Position numbers and translations under genes: made by a program | Source of the DNA: Porites lobata | Taxonomy: Eukaryota; Cnidaria; Anthozoa; Scleractinia; Poritidae | Length of the DNA stretch: 64,000 bases | NCBI GenBank assembly: GCA_942486035.1 | Contig: CALNXK010000006.1 | Span: 5,187,501 to 5,251,500 of the forward strand | Reading direction: 5' to 3' | The notes under the pieces: generated by a model | Told to the model about the DNA's origin: nothing | The model's database searches: none | The model's input: the letters and a program-made list of their open reading frames with translations, nothing else | Part shown: positions 60,001 through 64,000 of the stretch, piece after piece | Position numbering within the stretch: the stretch's first letter is position 1 | How the letters are laid out: the number at the start of each line of letters is the position of its first letter

Positions 60001-63000
60001 CAAAATGTCTGTCTCTGAACCATTCAATCTTACCTCCCAGCCTGCATCCAGTCCCTTCTGTCCATAAACATCATAAATACTTCTTGTTTCAGGATTACTT
60101 AGGACTAAAAAACCACGAAAAACGATAGGGTTAAAGGTCTTTTTCAAGATAAATTGTTTTCTTTCCCATCAATGCAGAAAACCAGGGCCAGGTTGTTCAA
60201 AGCTGGGTTAAGATGACCCAGGGTTAGTGCAAAATCTTAATTCAGGTATAAAAGCTTAAAAACAAATTCAGTTTAATTCTTTTTTTCTACAATTTAATGA
60301 TTGGCTACTCTAAAAAAATTAGAGAAAATCCTCTGAGAAAATGCTTTTGATGAAAAAGAAAAGAGATGCGGGTTAAAATTTAACCCTGGGTTCAAGGCTG
60401 CTGCTTAAAGGGCACCTGGTCATCAGGGGTGCCTACAATTTGCCACAGGTGACCAAAAATAATTTCAAACAACGAACCCGAACGGGCACCTAAAACTTAT
60501 GATTCTCAGGCTAACTTCTAGTGAACAAACGGAAAAATTCCCTGTGCATTCTGCACTTTTGAAACAAAAACGGAGAATGTTTGGTCATCGGCCATAGGCA
60601 AAAACATAGTTCCGCCCATAAAAGGTAAACAAACAAGCACTTGTTTTGAAATTCGCTTCTGTGACTTCTGCTGCAGTGCAGTTGAAGTTTCTCGTCTGAC
60701 AATGGTGTCAAATGAATTTAATAGTCTTAGAAAAACCTTCAATATTAGCCCTCGGACGTACATGCAAATTCATAGCCCCACCATAGTATAAGGGGGGCAT
60801 GGATGGAACCCTTTCTATATGTTGCAGTAGCTCGAAACGATTTTACCTTCAGTAGAGAGCCTTTGATCTTCTCTACAAGATGAGGTATATTTTATGGGTG
60901 GTAATGCTGCTTAGGGCCTGTGACATCACCACACATTTTCAGCGACAACATTATTTTGCATTTTGTTTGCGATGGATCGAGATCGATTATGCGCATTCGA
61001 ATGCTTTAATTGCTAGACTCGTTGCTGCTGTCAGAAATAAAGAAAGACCTTGGACGAAAGTAATGTTCAATATTATACTCGAGAATGTCAAATGATAAAT
61101 TATGTCGTGCCAAGACGAGAAAAATTCAGCTTGACACAATGATCAAAACATCCTGTCGGAAAGAGACTTGCGAAGCATTTGAATTTGAATAAAATACACT
61201 GTAAACAACTTTATGCAAATTTAGTATTTTAGACCGATGCATATCTTGCGAGCCGCATCCAAGGCAAGAATGAGAACTTACATTGTTGTTACTGTTTTTC
61301 ATGACCAGTGCTACGTGACTCGTAGACCAGTTCATGACACATAACCAGTGTTTACTTTTTCGAATAATTATTTTTCAACCAGATTTTTGTAATGTGTTGG
61401 TGCAGGAGCCATAATTAATTGGCTCCTGATTGGTGATATTCAGTAGGGTCATAATTTATCAATCAACAGCACAAAACAATCGTCAAATTTGCTAGACGTA
61501 CAGTAAAGTCATTTGGCTTATTCTCTCGCTCATCATCAGTCTCTTTCGAAACCGTTACAATTTGTTTAGGATACACGCCTACGAACGAGAATTTCGCTCG
61601 CTCGTCTGTTTCGTGAAAAACAACCATCAAATTTACAAGACGTACAGTAAAATAATTCGCCTTATTCCCTCCTGCGACTTTATCGCTCGCTGATGAACAG
61701 TCTCTTTCGCAACCATTACGACTCTTAGGATACACGGATGTTTACCGATACATGCCTATGAACGAGAATTTTGCTCGCTTGTCCATTTCGAGACATGAAA
61801 AGCTTGCTTCGTTTGCCGAATCCTTACTATTTTATGGTACAGTGAAACTTCTGACTAAACTGTATGGCTTTTATCCATTTAACGGAAGGTGTGATTTTTT
61901 CTAACACCTTTGCCAGCCGTTCTAACGGATACAACTAATGCTCTAACCCTCTGATGCTAACGGCTAACGGCAATAGAACTTTGGCTAACGGGTACACTTT
62001 TCGTTCTAACGCTATGACGTTTAAAGCTAACGGTTCTGTTAACGCCTCTAACATTTTTGAGAGAACTTTCTAACGGGCAACTAAAGGATGACTAATGGTT
62101 TTGCCCATTTAACGGATAAGCGTTGAAGTACGTTTTCCCATGTACGGTCACATTTTTGTCCCTTCACGCAATGACTTAGATTTCGAGAAGCATGAATCAA
62201 GTTTCGAGGATCTGGTCAAGACTGTCAACTTAAGATACAGGCACTATTGATAGGGTCATTCTGGTGAAATAATTAAAACTAGCTTTAGATACCCTGGCTC
62301 CACTGTTCTCGAAATACAATGAAGTAAAAAAACCTCTAGTACAGAAAAAAGTAAATTGACCCTTGAATTCTAGCCGACCCTTTACTATGCTGCTATTTGT
62401 GCATGTAGTCGGATAAATGATAAATTTGAAGCTTATCAATCAACCGATTAGTGCACTAGTTGTTGCACATTTAACAAAGTTACTGTAATGGCTGTAATCT
62501 AAGACACACTTGAGTATTAGGAGATAAAACAAAGTCAAGTACCAGCAATCAATATATGGTCAACGGTAAAACATTTCCTGTAATACTACACCAAGCATGT
62601 TATTATTTATTAACATTTTTTTTAATGGCAACCAATATTTTACATGTATGTCTGACAACCATTTAGAATTTTAGATCACCAAAAGGTGACTTTGCAAAAA
62701 ATTGAGCTTGGAGCATTACTTTGCCATACCGTAAACTGCCGCTTATAAGCCCTCGGCTTATACAAGTTTGTAAGGGGTTTTTTGGTGGGCTTATAAATGG
62801 GGGGGCGTATATCGGGATGGTCTTATAACCGGACAAAAAAAACGTTTCGAAATGAGCAACAGCACTGTTGATCGACGTATGATTTAAATTTATTACTCTT
62901 ACAATTGAAGCCTTAAAAAGGCAGCAATAAATCAAATTCAGTTAAATTTCAAAACAAAATCAAAACTGTAACAACACAAACGTAACTGGAACCCAACAAA

Positions 63001-63483
63001 ACGGAAGTTCAGAGCTCATTCCCGCCGTCATTAGTTAAAGTTTTAATGTCTAGTTCACAGCAGAGAAGCTTTTTGTACTTATAAAATAAAGAAAAACTGG
63101 AGGGGGGCTTATATCCGGATGGGCTTATAATTCGGATGTAGTTTTTTGTTTGCATGTAGGTGGGCCTATAACCGGGGGGGGCTTATAAGCGGATGGGCTT
63201 ATAAGCGGCAGTTTATGGTATTTACTCACCTATTATTATTGCCATGGTACTAATTAAATTTTTCATCCAATAAATGTGGTGTTTATTCAATGTGGTGCTA
63301 ACACTGTATCTGAGGGTTGCATTTATTTATAAGTTTAAGTTGCCGGTATAACTAACACAAAGATTTGATTGCATTGGCAAAGTCCTTATTTGATGGGCGG
63401 CGGAAATACATACAGTGACTGTAGTACATGCATACCATACCTTCATAAGCCTTTTGAATTTTACTGAATAACTCTACAGCAAT
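15070..63483 (-). CDS. DNAJC11: DNAJC11, mitochondrial J-domain protein (partial, 19 exons)
   Basis: Nineteen - strand exons, each with GT/AG borders, join in one phase to 1545 nt, about 514 residues plus stop. From memory of human DNAJC11 (559 residues) the order matches throughout. It runs from the end of the J domain (KIQKAYE, SNPETRSIYDVYGQKGL) through the charged IIERQRTPAE / EEYERLQREKEERR helix and the beta-rich middle (NGNGTGSVSL, ARQLDKHTVGY, MNTTVVRET). It continues with the membrane segment (AAIFYGTVVPITVFWVVKVL), a coiled coil, and the C-terminal DUF3395 region (VIDVTVPVQC, GFYDPCPDEEK, RIPKQSHKIQSS). The HPD-bearing J-domain exons are missing and presumably lie right of the window. 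The protein acts at the mitochondrial membrane in the MICOS-SAM bridge that shapes cristae. One intron of about 32.6 kb (20283-52880) is packed with satellite. Confidence 0.92.
15560..15758. mobile_element. 199-bp foldback MITE with 9-bp target duplication
   Basis: Near-perfect inverted arms of about 90 bp: TAGACTACGAGTAGTCCCCC at the left is mirrored by the right end, and the innermost AAGGCGACAC faces GTGTCGCCTT. The arms contain clusters of GCGAGCG. AGTGCTCTC flanks it at 15551-15559 and 15759-15767. Long TIRs with a 9-bp duplication fit Mutator-like elements. It lies in the last DNAJC11 intron, and the open frame through it is incidental. Confidence 0.85.
15848..15977 (-). CDS. DNAJC11: DNAJC11 exon, GFYDPCPDEEK region
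   Basis: Acceptor TTCTTTCAG, donor CAAT/GTAAGAT. Encodes SNLSGFYDPCPDEEK through EPVRIPKQ, the most conserved part of the DUF3395 end. If the donor is not used, the frame reads 14 unrelated residues to TAG at 15804-15806. Confidence 0.92.
16434..16486. repeat. Hairpin with 16-bp perfect arms
   Basis: AAATTTTACAGACGTT at 16434-16449 and its exact complement at 16471-16486 surround a 21-base loop inside a DNAJC11 intron. The origin is unknown; it may be a decayed foldback element. Confidence 0.6.
16747..16849 (-). CDS. DNAJC11: DNAJC11 exon, VIDVTVPVQC region
   Basis: Encodes SSQDARRGPSKVIDVTVPVQ, then CQVKDSRLFLTESSK, closely like the human VIDVTVPLQCLVKDS segment. Phase requires the acceptor CTTGTAG before 16849 and not the CACAG seven bases inside the exon. 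Confidence 0.9.
16941..16992 (-). CDS. DNAJC11: DNAJC11 exon, LIIVNARYG
   Basis: Acceptor TTTTTAG, donor AG/GTAAGC. Encodes GLIIVNARYGHLVSVGE, matching human GLIIVNAWYGKFV. Confidence 0.9.
17349..17406 (-). CDS. DNAJC11: DNAJC11 exon, LMQETCERIVE
   Basis: Acceptor TATCTTTAG, donor G/GTAATG. Encodes IRLMQETCERIVEFESSRH, the coiled-coil part matching human LMQESVRRIIEAEESR. Confidence 0.9.
18015..18084 (-). CDS. DNAJC11: DNAJC11 exon, charged coiled coil
   Basis: Acceptor TTTCAG, donor AGT/GTAAGT. Encodes ESEANKAKYAKQMAEQKKDA then ESS, the lysine/glutamate helix after the membrane segment. Confidence 0.9.
18188..18660. repeat. Degenerate TCCG/TCTG tetranucleotide repeat
   Basis: About 470 bases of variants of TCCG, TCTG, TCCA and TCAG in the + sense, inside a DNAJC11 intron. 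The three overlapping open frames here are serine/valine/proline-rich products of the repeat and not genes. Confidence 0.85.
18865..19020 (-). CDS. DNAJC11: DNAJC11 exon with transmembrane segment
   Basis: Encodes LTRANQVYSFPINLSEEIHP and a hydrophobic stretch (AAIFYGTVVPITVFWVVKVL), then NPFLQMEKE. Human has the equivalent YFFPIHL segment and a membrane helix here. Phase 2 at both ends. Confidence 0.93.
19512..19628 (-). CDS. DNAJC11: DNAJC11 exon, SGTFGSVVEYG
   Basis: Acceptor GCTTTTTTTTTAG, donor AA/GTAAGT. Encodes SGTFGSVVEYGCEKQISEHS and LAATMCIGLPIGVLLKVK, closely matching human [20 protein letters not shown]. Confidence 0.93.
19729..20020. mobile_element. Foldback element of about 290 bp in a DNAJC11 intron
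   Basis: The centre is a strong palindrome: GACGTCTGAGAAACGAGCGC at 19785-19804 continues through CCATACTGATGACGCGTCAG and TACCCAGGTATGGGT, and all are mirrored at 19888-19966. Weaker inverted similarity extends outward to about 19729 and 20020. No clear target duplication. Confidence 0.7.
20191..20282 (-). CDS. DNAJC11: DNAJC11 exon, provisional 5' border
   Basis: The donor AG/GTATAT at 20191 and phase 2 join exactly to the SGTFG exon. The last codons, GKLTITVER, align with human RVKGSLK. The acceptor is uncertain; taking ACGGAG before 20282 gives 31 residues against 29 in human and keeps phase. Upstream of ENAVQGLGK the sequence (DHSARLMHSLTKDAL) does not look like the human protein. Confidence 0.5.
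20283..20888. other. GC-richer, retroelement-like sequence at the edge of the giant intron
   Basis: About 20283-20660 is richer in G and C than its surroundings and reads like the 5' part of a LINE, without a recognised domain. About 20661-20888 is A-rich and leads into the satellite. The open frames here are not supported as genes. Confidence 0.35.
20889..23962. repeat. 30-bp satellite array, block 1
   Basis: About 100 head-to-tail 30-bp monomers built on TTCAAATGTTTGGAGTGA and CGACATTCGG, most with an EcoRI-type GAATTC. Variants include GTATTC for GAATTC and ATCTTTGCAG for ATGTTTGGAG. Because 30 is a multiple of three, stop-free frames run through much of it on both strands (567 codons + strand, 576 - strand). 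It is intronic to DNAJC11. Confidence 0.95.
21921..22320. repeat. 167-bp higher-order repeat in the 30-bp satellite
   Basis: A segment starting at 21921 recurs from 22088 with what looks like full identity, and a third copy, internally shortened, starts at 22255. The period of 167 is not a multiple of 30 because each copy contains the broken junction GTGACGAATGTTTGG. Confidence 0.85.
23963..24250 (+). mobile_element. 3' end of a CR1/L2-like LINE in the satellite
   Basis: In frame with the satellite GAATTC, the sequence reads LDNKVINSQSLSSFKKKLKI followed by KLLSEYENSS and a stop, the typical C-terminus of CR1/L2-type LINE ORF2. A 3' UTR with an AATAAAATAAAATA tail follows (about 24230-24246). 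The satellite resumes at about 24256. Confidence 0.65.
24256..24571. repeat. 30-bp satellite array, diverged continuation
   Basis: About ten further monomers with more substitutions (ATATGG, CAGTCGG) and small indels between the LINE tail and the retroelement complex. Confidence 0.85.
24572..26619 (+). mobile_element. LINE A: 5' part with endonuclease and RT start (degenerate)
   Basis: After an apparent 5' UTR, the + strand shows APE-endonuclease pieces (REWNVRTLL, ITALSETQLL, GFPIGNSIAEQL) in broken frames. The start of the reverse transcriptase follows (KDCGNYRGIYLFSMARILLN at about 26400-26460, then FRSGRGTVDLIF). Many stops and frameshifts make it a dead copy. It is interrupted by the RTE element and its RT continues at 29292. 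Confidence 0.75.
26620..29291 (+). mobile_element. RTE-like LINE B inserted in LINE A
   Basis: The endonuclease reads MSPRAKGPLMKWTPISKRII, DMIVVMGDLNA, RSPDGRKVNQIDHVL and YSDHYLV at 27102-27690. RT pieces follow (WPKVWKKGLVVKVFKKGDL, then EKAFDY in a shifted frame), and a C-terminus with PKTT/C-R-AVQQER-like residues. It ends in a TGATGATAATGATG tail at about 29278-29291, characteristic of RTE elements. Stops and shifts show it is inactive, and part of the RT appears deleted. Confidence 0.75.
29292..29990 (+). mobile_element. LINE A: RT continuation after the RTE insertion
   Basis: Resumes with FIELNKGF (AFDTV region), then CPSKFINLVKALHDKMQVHV, DVKQGSVLAPTPFSLY and LFAGDSAIVAH, the RT palm motif with FAGD where active elements have F-ADD. 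Then GLNINIKKTEYF. It is frameshifted and inactive. Confidence 0.8.
29991..31280 (+). mobile_element. Second RTE-like fragment (LINE B copy 2)
   Basis: Repeats LINE B from the middle of its endonuclease: RSPDGRRVNQIDYIL, RTILDTRVMRRADVYSDHYL, LSKLQSEEIR, then WPKVWKKGVFVKVFKKGDL. It is cut off at FEKVFDS...IMRSYGTPNK and joins LINE A sequence near 31281. Confidence 0.75.
31281..32205 (+). mobile_element. Second LINE A RT fragment
   Basis: Starts FDTLSHQGLRKVLGKYQCPS and continues KFINPVKTLHNEMQAHGAQG, VKQDSVLAATLFSL and, frameshifted, YLGSTICNNASLDSELRYRV, as in 29292-29990. The sequence from about 31850 to 32205 is decayed 3' LINE sequence, after which the satellite resumes. Confidence 0.7.
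32217..33545. repeat. 30-bp satellite array, block 2
   Basis: About 44 diverged monomers of the same 30-bp family, with AAAGATGAC and GCTTGAAATG variants. A stretch at about 32401-32560 recurs at about 32940-33100, a higher-order duplication with an offset near 539 bp. It includes the rare monomers CAGCAGTAAAATGCTTGGAC and AAACGCTTGTAGTGACAACA. Confidence 0.92.
33546..41701. repeat. 29-bp satellite array, block 1
   Basis: About 280 monomers on AATTCCAATGTTTGGAA and GATAAGGTCAG, measured at 29 bp between successive GAATTCC sites (for example 34386 and 34415). It aligns with the 30-bp monomer with one base less. Higher-order copies are visible: GGATAAGAAGAGAAATCC recurs near 37715, 38121 and 38903. 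Periodicity leaves many short open frames on the - strand. Confidence 0.95.
41702..42110 (-). repeat. 3' LTR of the BEL/Pao element
   Basis: Matches 46386-46753 along its length from TGTTGTCGTCG to the GGCAACGG/AGCAACGG segment, with substitutions and indels. The inner border is approximate. Confidence 0.8.
42200..42480 (-). pseudogene. BEL/Pao pol C-terminal (DUF5641-like) remnant
   Basis: Across frame changes, the - strand reads NDYWRHWLKEYVPTLQERP, then FVLVADDNVARNQWTLGR and FPRADGF. This is the pattern of the C-terminal domain after the BEL/Pao integrase. It follows the protease piece directly, so the polymerase and integrase core have been deleted. Confidence 0.7.
42650..43519 (-). pseudogene. 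BEL/Pao protease region (DUF1758-like) remnant
   Basis: Reads VQVKVIVPSGSSLTTYALLD followed by NASRGTIISK, where family members have an aspartic-protease-like LLD-GS. Further on come LKDIDIPEVQVKAVSILIGK and QGPLGWVVTGVV. It is interrupted by frame changes near 43140-43175. A second copy lies at 45091-45734. Confidence 0.75.
43865..44817 (-). pseudogene. BEL/Pao gag (coiled coil plus DUF1759) remnant
   Basis: The first frame (44817-44299) is a charged coiled coil (ISEQEQELGQFELEMERKKI). After a frameshift near 44400 it continues as a DUF1759-type gag, with IKFSRNPSDYPTFRNRLRDH, LPKFLSGKAYEVLERVSG and ILRILHKHYGQG. Zinc-knuckle-like cysteines follow in 43750-43550. Only fragments of this gag are present in the duplicated part to the right. 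Confidence 0.8.
44985..46264 (-). repeat. Internal duplication within the BEL/Pao element
   Basis: The leader at 44985-45103 recurs at 46144-46264, the segment 44470-44530 recurs at 46056-46130, and the protease region 42760-43700 recurs at 45104-46050. The right-hand set lacks most of gag. This looks like two partly deleted copies of one family joined in tandem without an LTR between them. Confidence 0.75.
46386..46753 (-). repeat. 5' LTR of the BEL/Pao element
   Basis: 368 bp, TGTTGTCGTCG to ATGTAACA, followed at 46754 by the target duplication GTCAG and resumption of the 29-bp satellite in register. Confidence 0.85.
46754..51800. repeat. 29-bp satellite array, block 2
   Basis: About 170 monomers continuing the array split by the BEL/Pao insertion, increasingly diverged beyond 51000. 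A non-satellite patch of about 65 bases (49150-49218) interrupts it. Shared odd monomers (GAGAAATC near 47822) link it to the 37-39 kb part of block 1. Confidence 0.95.
51836..52620 (+). mobile_element. Penelope-like element, 3' end with GIY-YIG domain
   Basis: The + strand frame ending at 52535-52537 reads CVVYNFHSDLCGVGYVGYTR, then VKGHNQQSSAIAKHYKNVHG, FEVLKKRRNKFDCLVYEMLF and LKPNLKVQSDSI. This is the GIY-YIG endonuclease that closes Penelope-like retroelements. The reverse transcriptase is missing (5' truncation) and the preceding 200 bases show a frameshift and a stop at FDQ. Some 3' UTR follows. Inactive. Confidence 0.85.
52735..52850. repeat. Satellite remnant beyond the Penelope-like element
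   Basis: GCAAATGTTTGGAAGGACGT and GGAGTGATGACATTCGAAAT are monomer pieces of the 30-bp type, only 30 bases from a DNAJC11 exon. The array therefore originally reached almost to that exon. Confidence 0.75.
52881..53005 (-). CDS. DNAJC11: DNAJC11 exon, ARQLDKHTVGY
   Basis: Acceptor CACATAG, donor CAG/GTAATG. Encodes MLARQLDKHTVGYITYKGGV, HSSMNTTVVRETEQSRMQFTIQ, closely matching human LARNLDKNTVGY and MNTSIVRDT. It is the last exon before the satellite intron in transcription order. Confidence 0.95.
53314..53378 (-). CDS. DNAJC11: DNAJC11 exon, GIVIGSHGKG
   Basis: Acceptor TTGCTCTTAG, donor A/GTAAGTG. Reads YCIGGIVIGSHGKGMSVGMN, a glycine-rich strand pair at the place of human FSSRGIRPGLTTV. 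Phase requires two bases from the previous exon. Confidence 0.75.
53379..54520. other. DNAJC11 intron
   Basis: Contains a foldback element (54306-54469). The open frame at 53782-54024 has no recognisable domain. Nothing else was identified. Confidence 0.5.
54306..54469. mobile_element. 164-bp foldback repeat
   Basis: TAAGTCATAACAGAGCATTA, then TGGGAAACTGCCCACCTACC and CCTCCCCCCTTA, are mirrored at 54409-54469 with few differences. It is a non-autonomous foldback without coding capacity. Confidence 0.65.
54521..54615 (-). CDS. DNAJC11: DNAJC11 exon, EAGNGPTLTLRAFSNLTQRR
   Basis: Acceptor TTCATTCCAG. Reads ATFEAGNGPTLTLRAFSNLT, parallel to human [20 protein letters not shown]. The donor is ambiguous: GTAAAC after 54528 is a better site, but only the weaker GTTTGT after 54521 keeps phase with the next exon. 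Confidence 0.75.
55672..55794 (-). CDS. DNAJC11: DNAJC11 exon, NGNGTGSVSL
   Basis: 41 codons, acceptor TTTCTCAAG, donor GAA/GTAAGT. Encodes APLTRTDTLTLAGSLKIKNG and GTGSVSLSERRILSHKAWGE, matching human APLTATDTAILSGSL and NGNGGGSINFALRR. Confidence 0.95.
56610..56661 (-). CDS. DNAJC11: DNAJC11 exon, IEVNSMSISQSIE
   Basis: Acceptor TATTTCAG, donor GAA/GTAAGT. Encodes FLPNIEVNSMSISQSIE, matching human FPQIEINKMHISQSIE. Confidence 0.93.
57225..57292 (-). CDS. DNAJC11: DNAJC11 exon, GSISVGVDATNLFD
   Basis: Acceptor CTGTTTGCAG, donor AG/GTGAGA. Encodes GSISVGVDATNLFDGYEDSF then EG, matching human GTISVGVDATDLFDRY. Confidence 0.95.
57391..57462 (-). CDS. DNAJC11: DNAJC11 exon, charged helix
   Basis: 24 codons between TTTTTTACAG and ACG/GTGAAT. 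Encodes IREEYERLQREKEERRLQQL then TNPT, nearly identical to the human segment. Confidence 0.95.
58241..58746 (-). pseudogene. Retroelement remnant, possibly KRBA2-like integrase family
   Basis: Two - strand frames. The first (58746-58468) is a lysine-rich segment, MATCADETVFYKKLDALKTS and later KQKQWTLQQGKFK. The second (58435-58241) contains FRVDEIVVIKIDKAE, LHPNVLIGKILH and YTKVVTSHGII, like the C-terminal module that follows the integrase core in some cnidarian integrase genes. The core itself is missing. The identification rests on memory of the family's appearance. It lies in a DNAJC11 intron. Confidence 0.35.
59921..59950 (-). CDS. DNAJC11: DNAJC11 30-nt exon
   Basis: CTTTTCAG and GAA/GTAAGTAA bound ten codons, IIERQRTPAE, which match human VVERRRTPAE. 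Excellent splice sites for a micro-exon. Confidence 0.93.
60034..60104 (-). CDS. DNAJC11: DNAJC11 exon, end of J domain
   Basis: Acceptor TTTTTTAG, donor GAG/GTAAGA. Encodes VLSNPETRSIYDVYGQKGLD then AGWE, the J-domain helix IV region and the segment after it (human LSDP-TRAIYDIYGKRGLE). Confidence 0.95.
60182..60410. repeat. Dispersed repeat copy (GTTGTTCAAAGC family)
   Basis: GGCCAGGTTGTTCAAAGCTG, GGGTTAAGATGACCCAGG and GTTAGTGC parallel 13886-14215. The right part contains TTTAACCCTGGGTTCAAGG, a partial inverted copy of the left end, suggesting a foldback origin. Confidence 0.6.
61484..61800. repeat. Two-copy tandem duplication
   Basis: A segment with AGACGTACAGTAAA, CAGTCTCTTTCG, TTAGGATACACG, CGAACGAGAATT and GCTCGCTCGTC occurs at about 61484-61614 and again at about 61622-61794, the second copy longer. 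It is diverged and non-coding. It lies inside the intron before the last J-domain exon. Confidence 0.7.
61870..62120. repeat. Cluster of CTAACG/TTAACGG motifs
   Basis: About a dozen CTAACG, CTAACGG, TTAACGG or close variants within 250 bases, irregularly spaced (for example GCTAACGGCTAACGGC near 61960). There is no defined period. Confidence 0.55.
62727..63220. mobile_element. 494-bp TA-bounded MITE with GGCTTATAAGC repeats
   Basis: TACCGTAAACTGCCGCTTAT at 62727-62746 continues to AAGCC and is mirrored, with one change, by the right end (AAGCGGCAGTTTATGGTA to 63220). GGGCTTATAA recurs near both ends. The TA borders and TACCGT start parallel the element at 186-571. Confidence 0.75.
63441..63483 (-). 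CDS. DNAJC11: DNAJC11 exon, KIQKAYE of the J domain
   Basis: TTTCAACAG and G/GTATGG bound 43 nt reading IAVELFSKIQKAYE, J-domain helix III (human AERLFNLVHQAYE). It is the first exon of the gene inside the window. No HPD-encoding exon was found in 63484-64000. Confidence 0.9.
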
Positions 63484-64000
63484 CTGTTGAAACAAGTGCA
63501 AAGAAACGGTTATGCTATCAATTTTATGAAATGGCAATTATTAGCCATTATAAGGATAAGCAGGGTTACTTGCAAGATTTTTAAATACCGGTATAAACTT
63601 AATCTTGCTGCTAAATTACAATGTCTACAGTGAAATAATCCTTCATGCAACCACCCAGATGTCATGGAACTCTGGTGATGTTAACCTATTCACCCTTGAG
63701 CTGCCCCCACCCCCCTTGCAGATCTATTTAACTTCTGCTGCTTGTGACATTATCAGTTTTAATGGTCAAGGACAACTTTGTCTGCCAACTTGTGCAGGGT
63801 GAAGAGATCTTTCAAACCACAAAAGAATGAGCATGATTCAGTCAACGAGGCCGAAGAAAAAGGCAAATAACCATACAACGTTAACCCAAAAATTCTCACG
63901 AAAATCATGTTCTAGTATCCACCTACTCTTTCTTTCATGCAATCCAAGGATCCTAAAAACTTTCCCAAAAAACGGTTCCCACCAAAATGAAACCTACTAA
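63484..64000. other. Right edge, no recognised feature
   Basis: Expected to be intron between the J-domain exons of DNAJC11. The - strand was read for an HPD-containing exon and none was seen. The short + strand frame at 63605-63802 has no domain. Confidence 0.5.

Noticed and set aside
60511..61335. Short frames on both strands near the right end
   Set aside because: No domains and no consistent splice sites; the region is an intron between J-domain exons.

Overview
The window is animal nuclear DNA and most resembles an anthozoan cnidarian such as a stony coral. The basis is A+T-rich sequence, short exons with GT/AG introns, a DNAJC11 orthologue, PDZ exons, and an abundance of foldback MITEs, RTE-type LINEs, BEL/Pao and Penelope-like elements. 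No bacterial-style gene organisation is seen. Organism assignment is inference; no species marker is present.

Three host genes can be assembled by joining exons by hand at splice sites. (1) On the + strand, 1888-7586, a three-exon gene encodes a protein of about 592 residues with two PDZ domains. (2) On the - strand, 10280-13582, a two-exon gene encodes an 83-residue single-pass membrane protein of unknown identity. (3) On the - strand, from 15070 to beyond 63483, lies DNAJC11, a mitochondrial J-domain protein of the MICOS/SAM bridge. I find 19 exons that together encode about 514 residues. The exons for the N-terminus and the HPD part of the J domain are not in the window. The reading phase is consistent through all 19 exons, and the expected total is close to the 559 residues of human DNAJC11.

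Most of the window is one DNAJC11 intron, about 20.3-52.9 kb. It is filled by a minisatellite of several hundred monomers. A 30-bp form occupies about 20.9-24.6 and 32.2-33.5 kb, and a related 29-bp form occupies 33.5-41.7 and 46.8-51.8 kb. Later insertions interrupt the array: a LINE 3' end at 24.0 kb, a nested and partly duplicated LINE/RTE complex at 24.6-32.2 kb, a BEL/Pao LTR element with its 5-bp target duplication at 41.70-46.75 kb, and a Penelope-like 3' fragment at 51.8-52.6 kb. The long reading frames across the satellite arise from its periodicity and are not genes.

The other introns and flanks carry many non-autonomous DNA elements. They include a 199-bp foldback with a 9-bp target duplication, a 161-bp element with a TAA duplication, two elements of TA-bounded 'GCTTATAAG/GCGCTTATT' type, a 1.36-kb TA/CAGT-ended element with a nested palindrome, and several other inverted repeats. 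No tRNA, rRNA or CRISPR array was recognised. Promoters could not be assigned.
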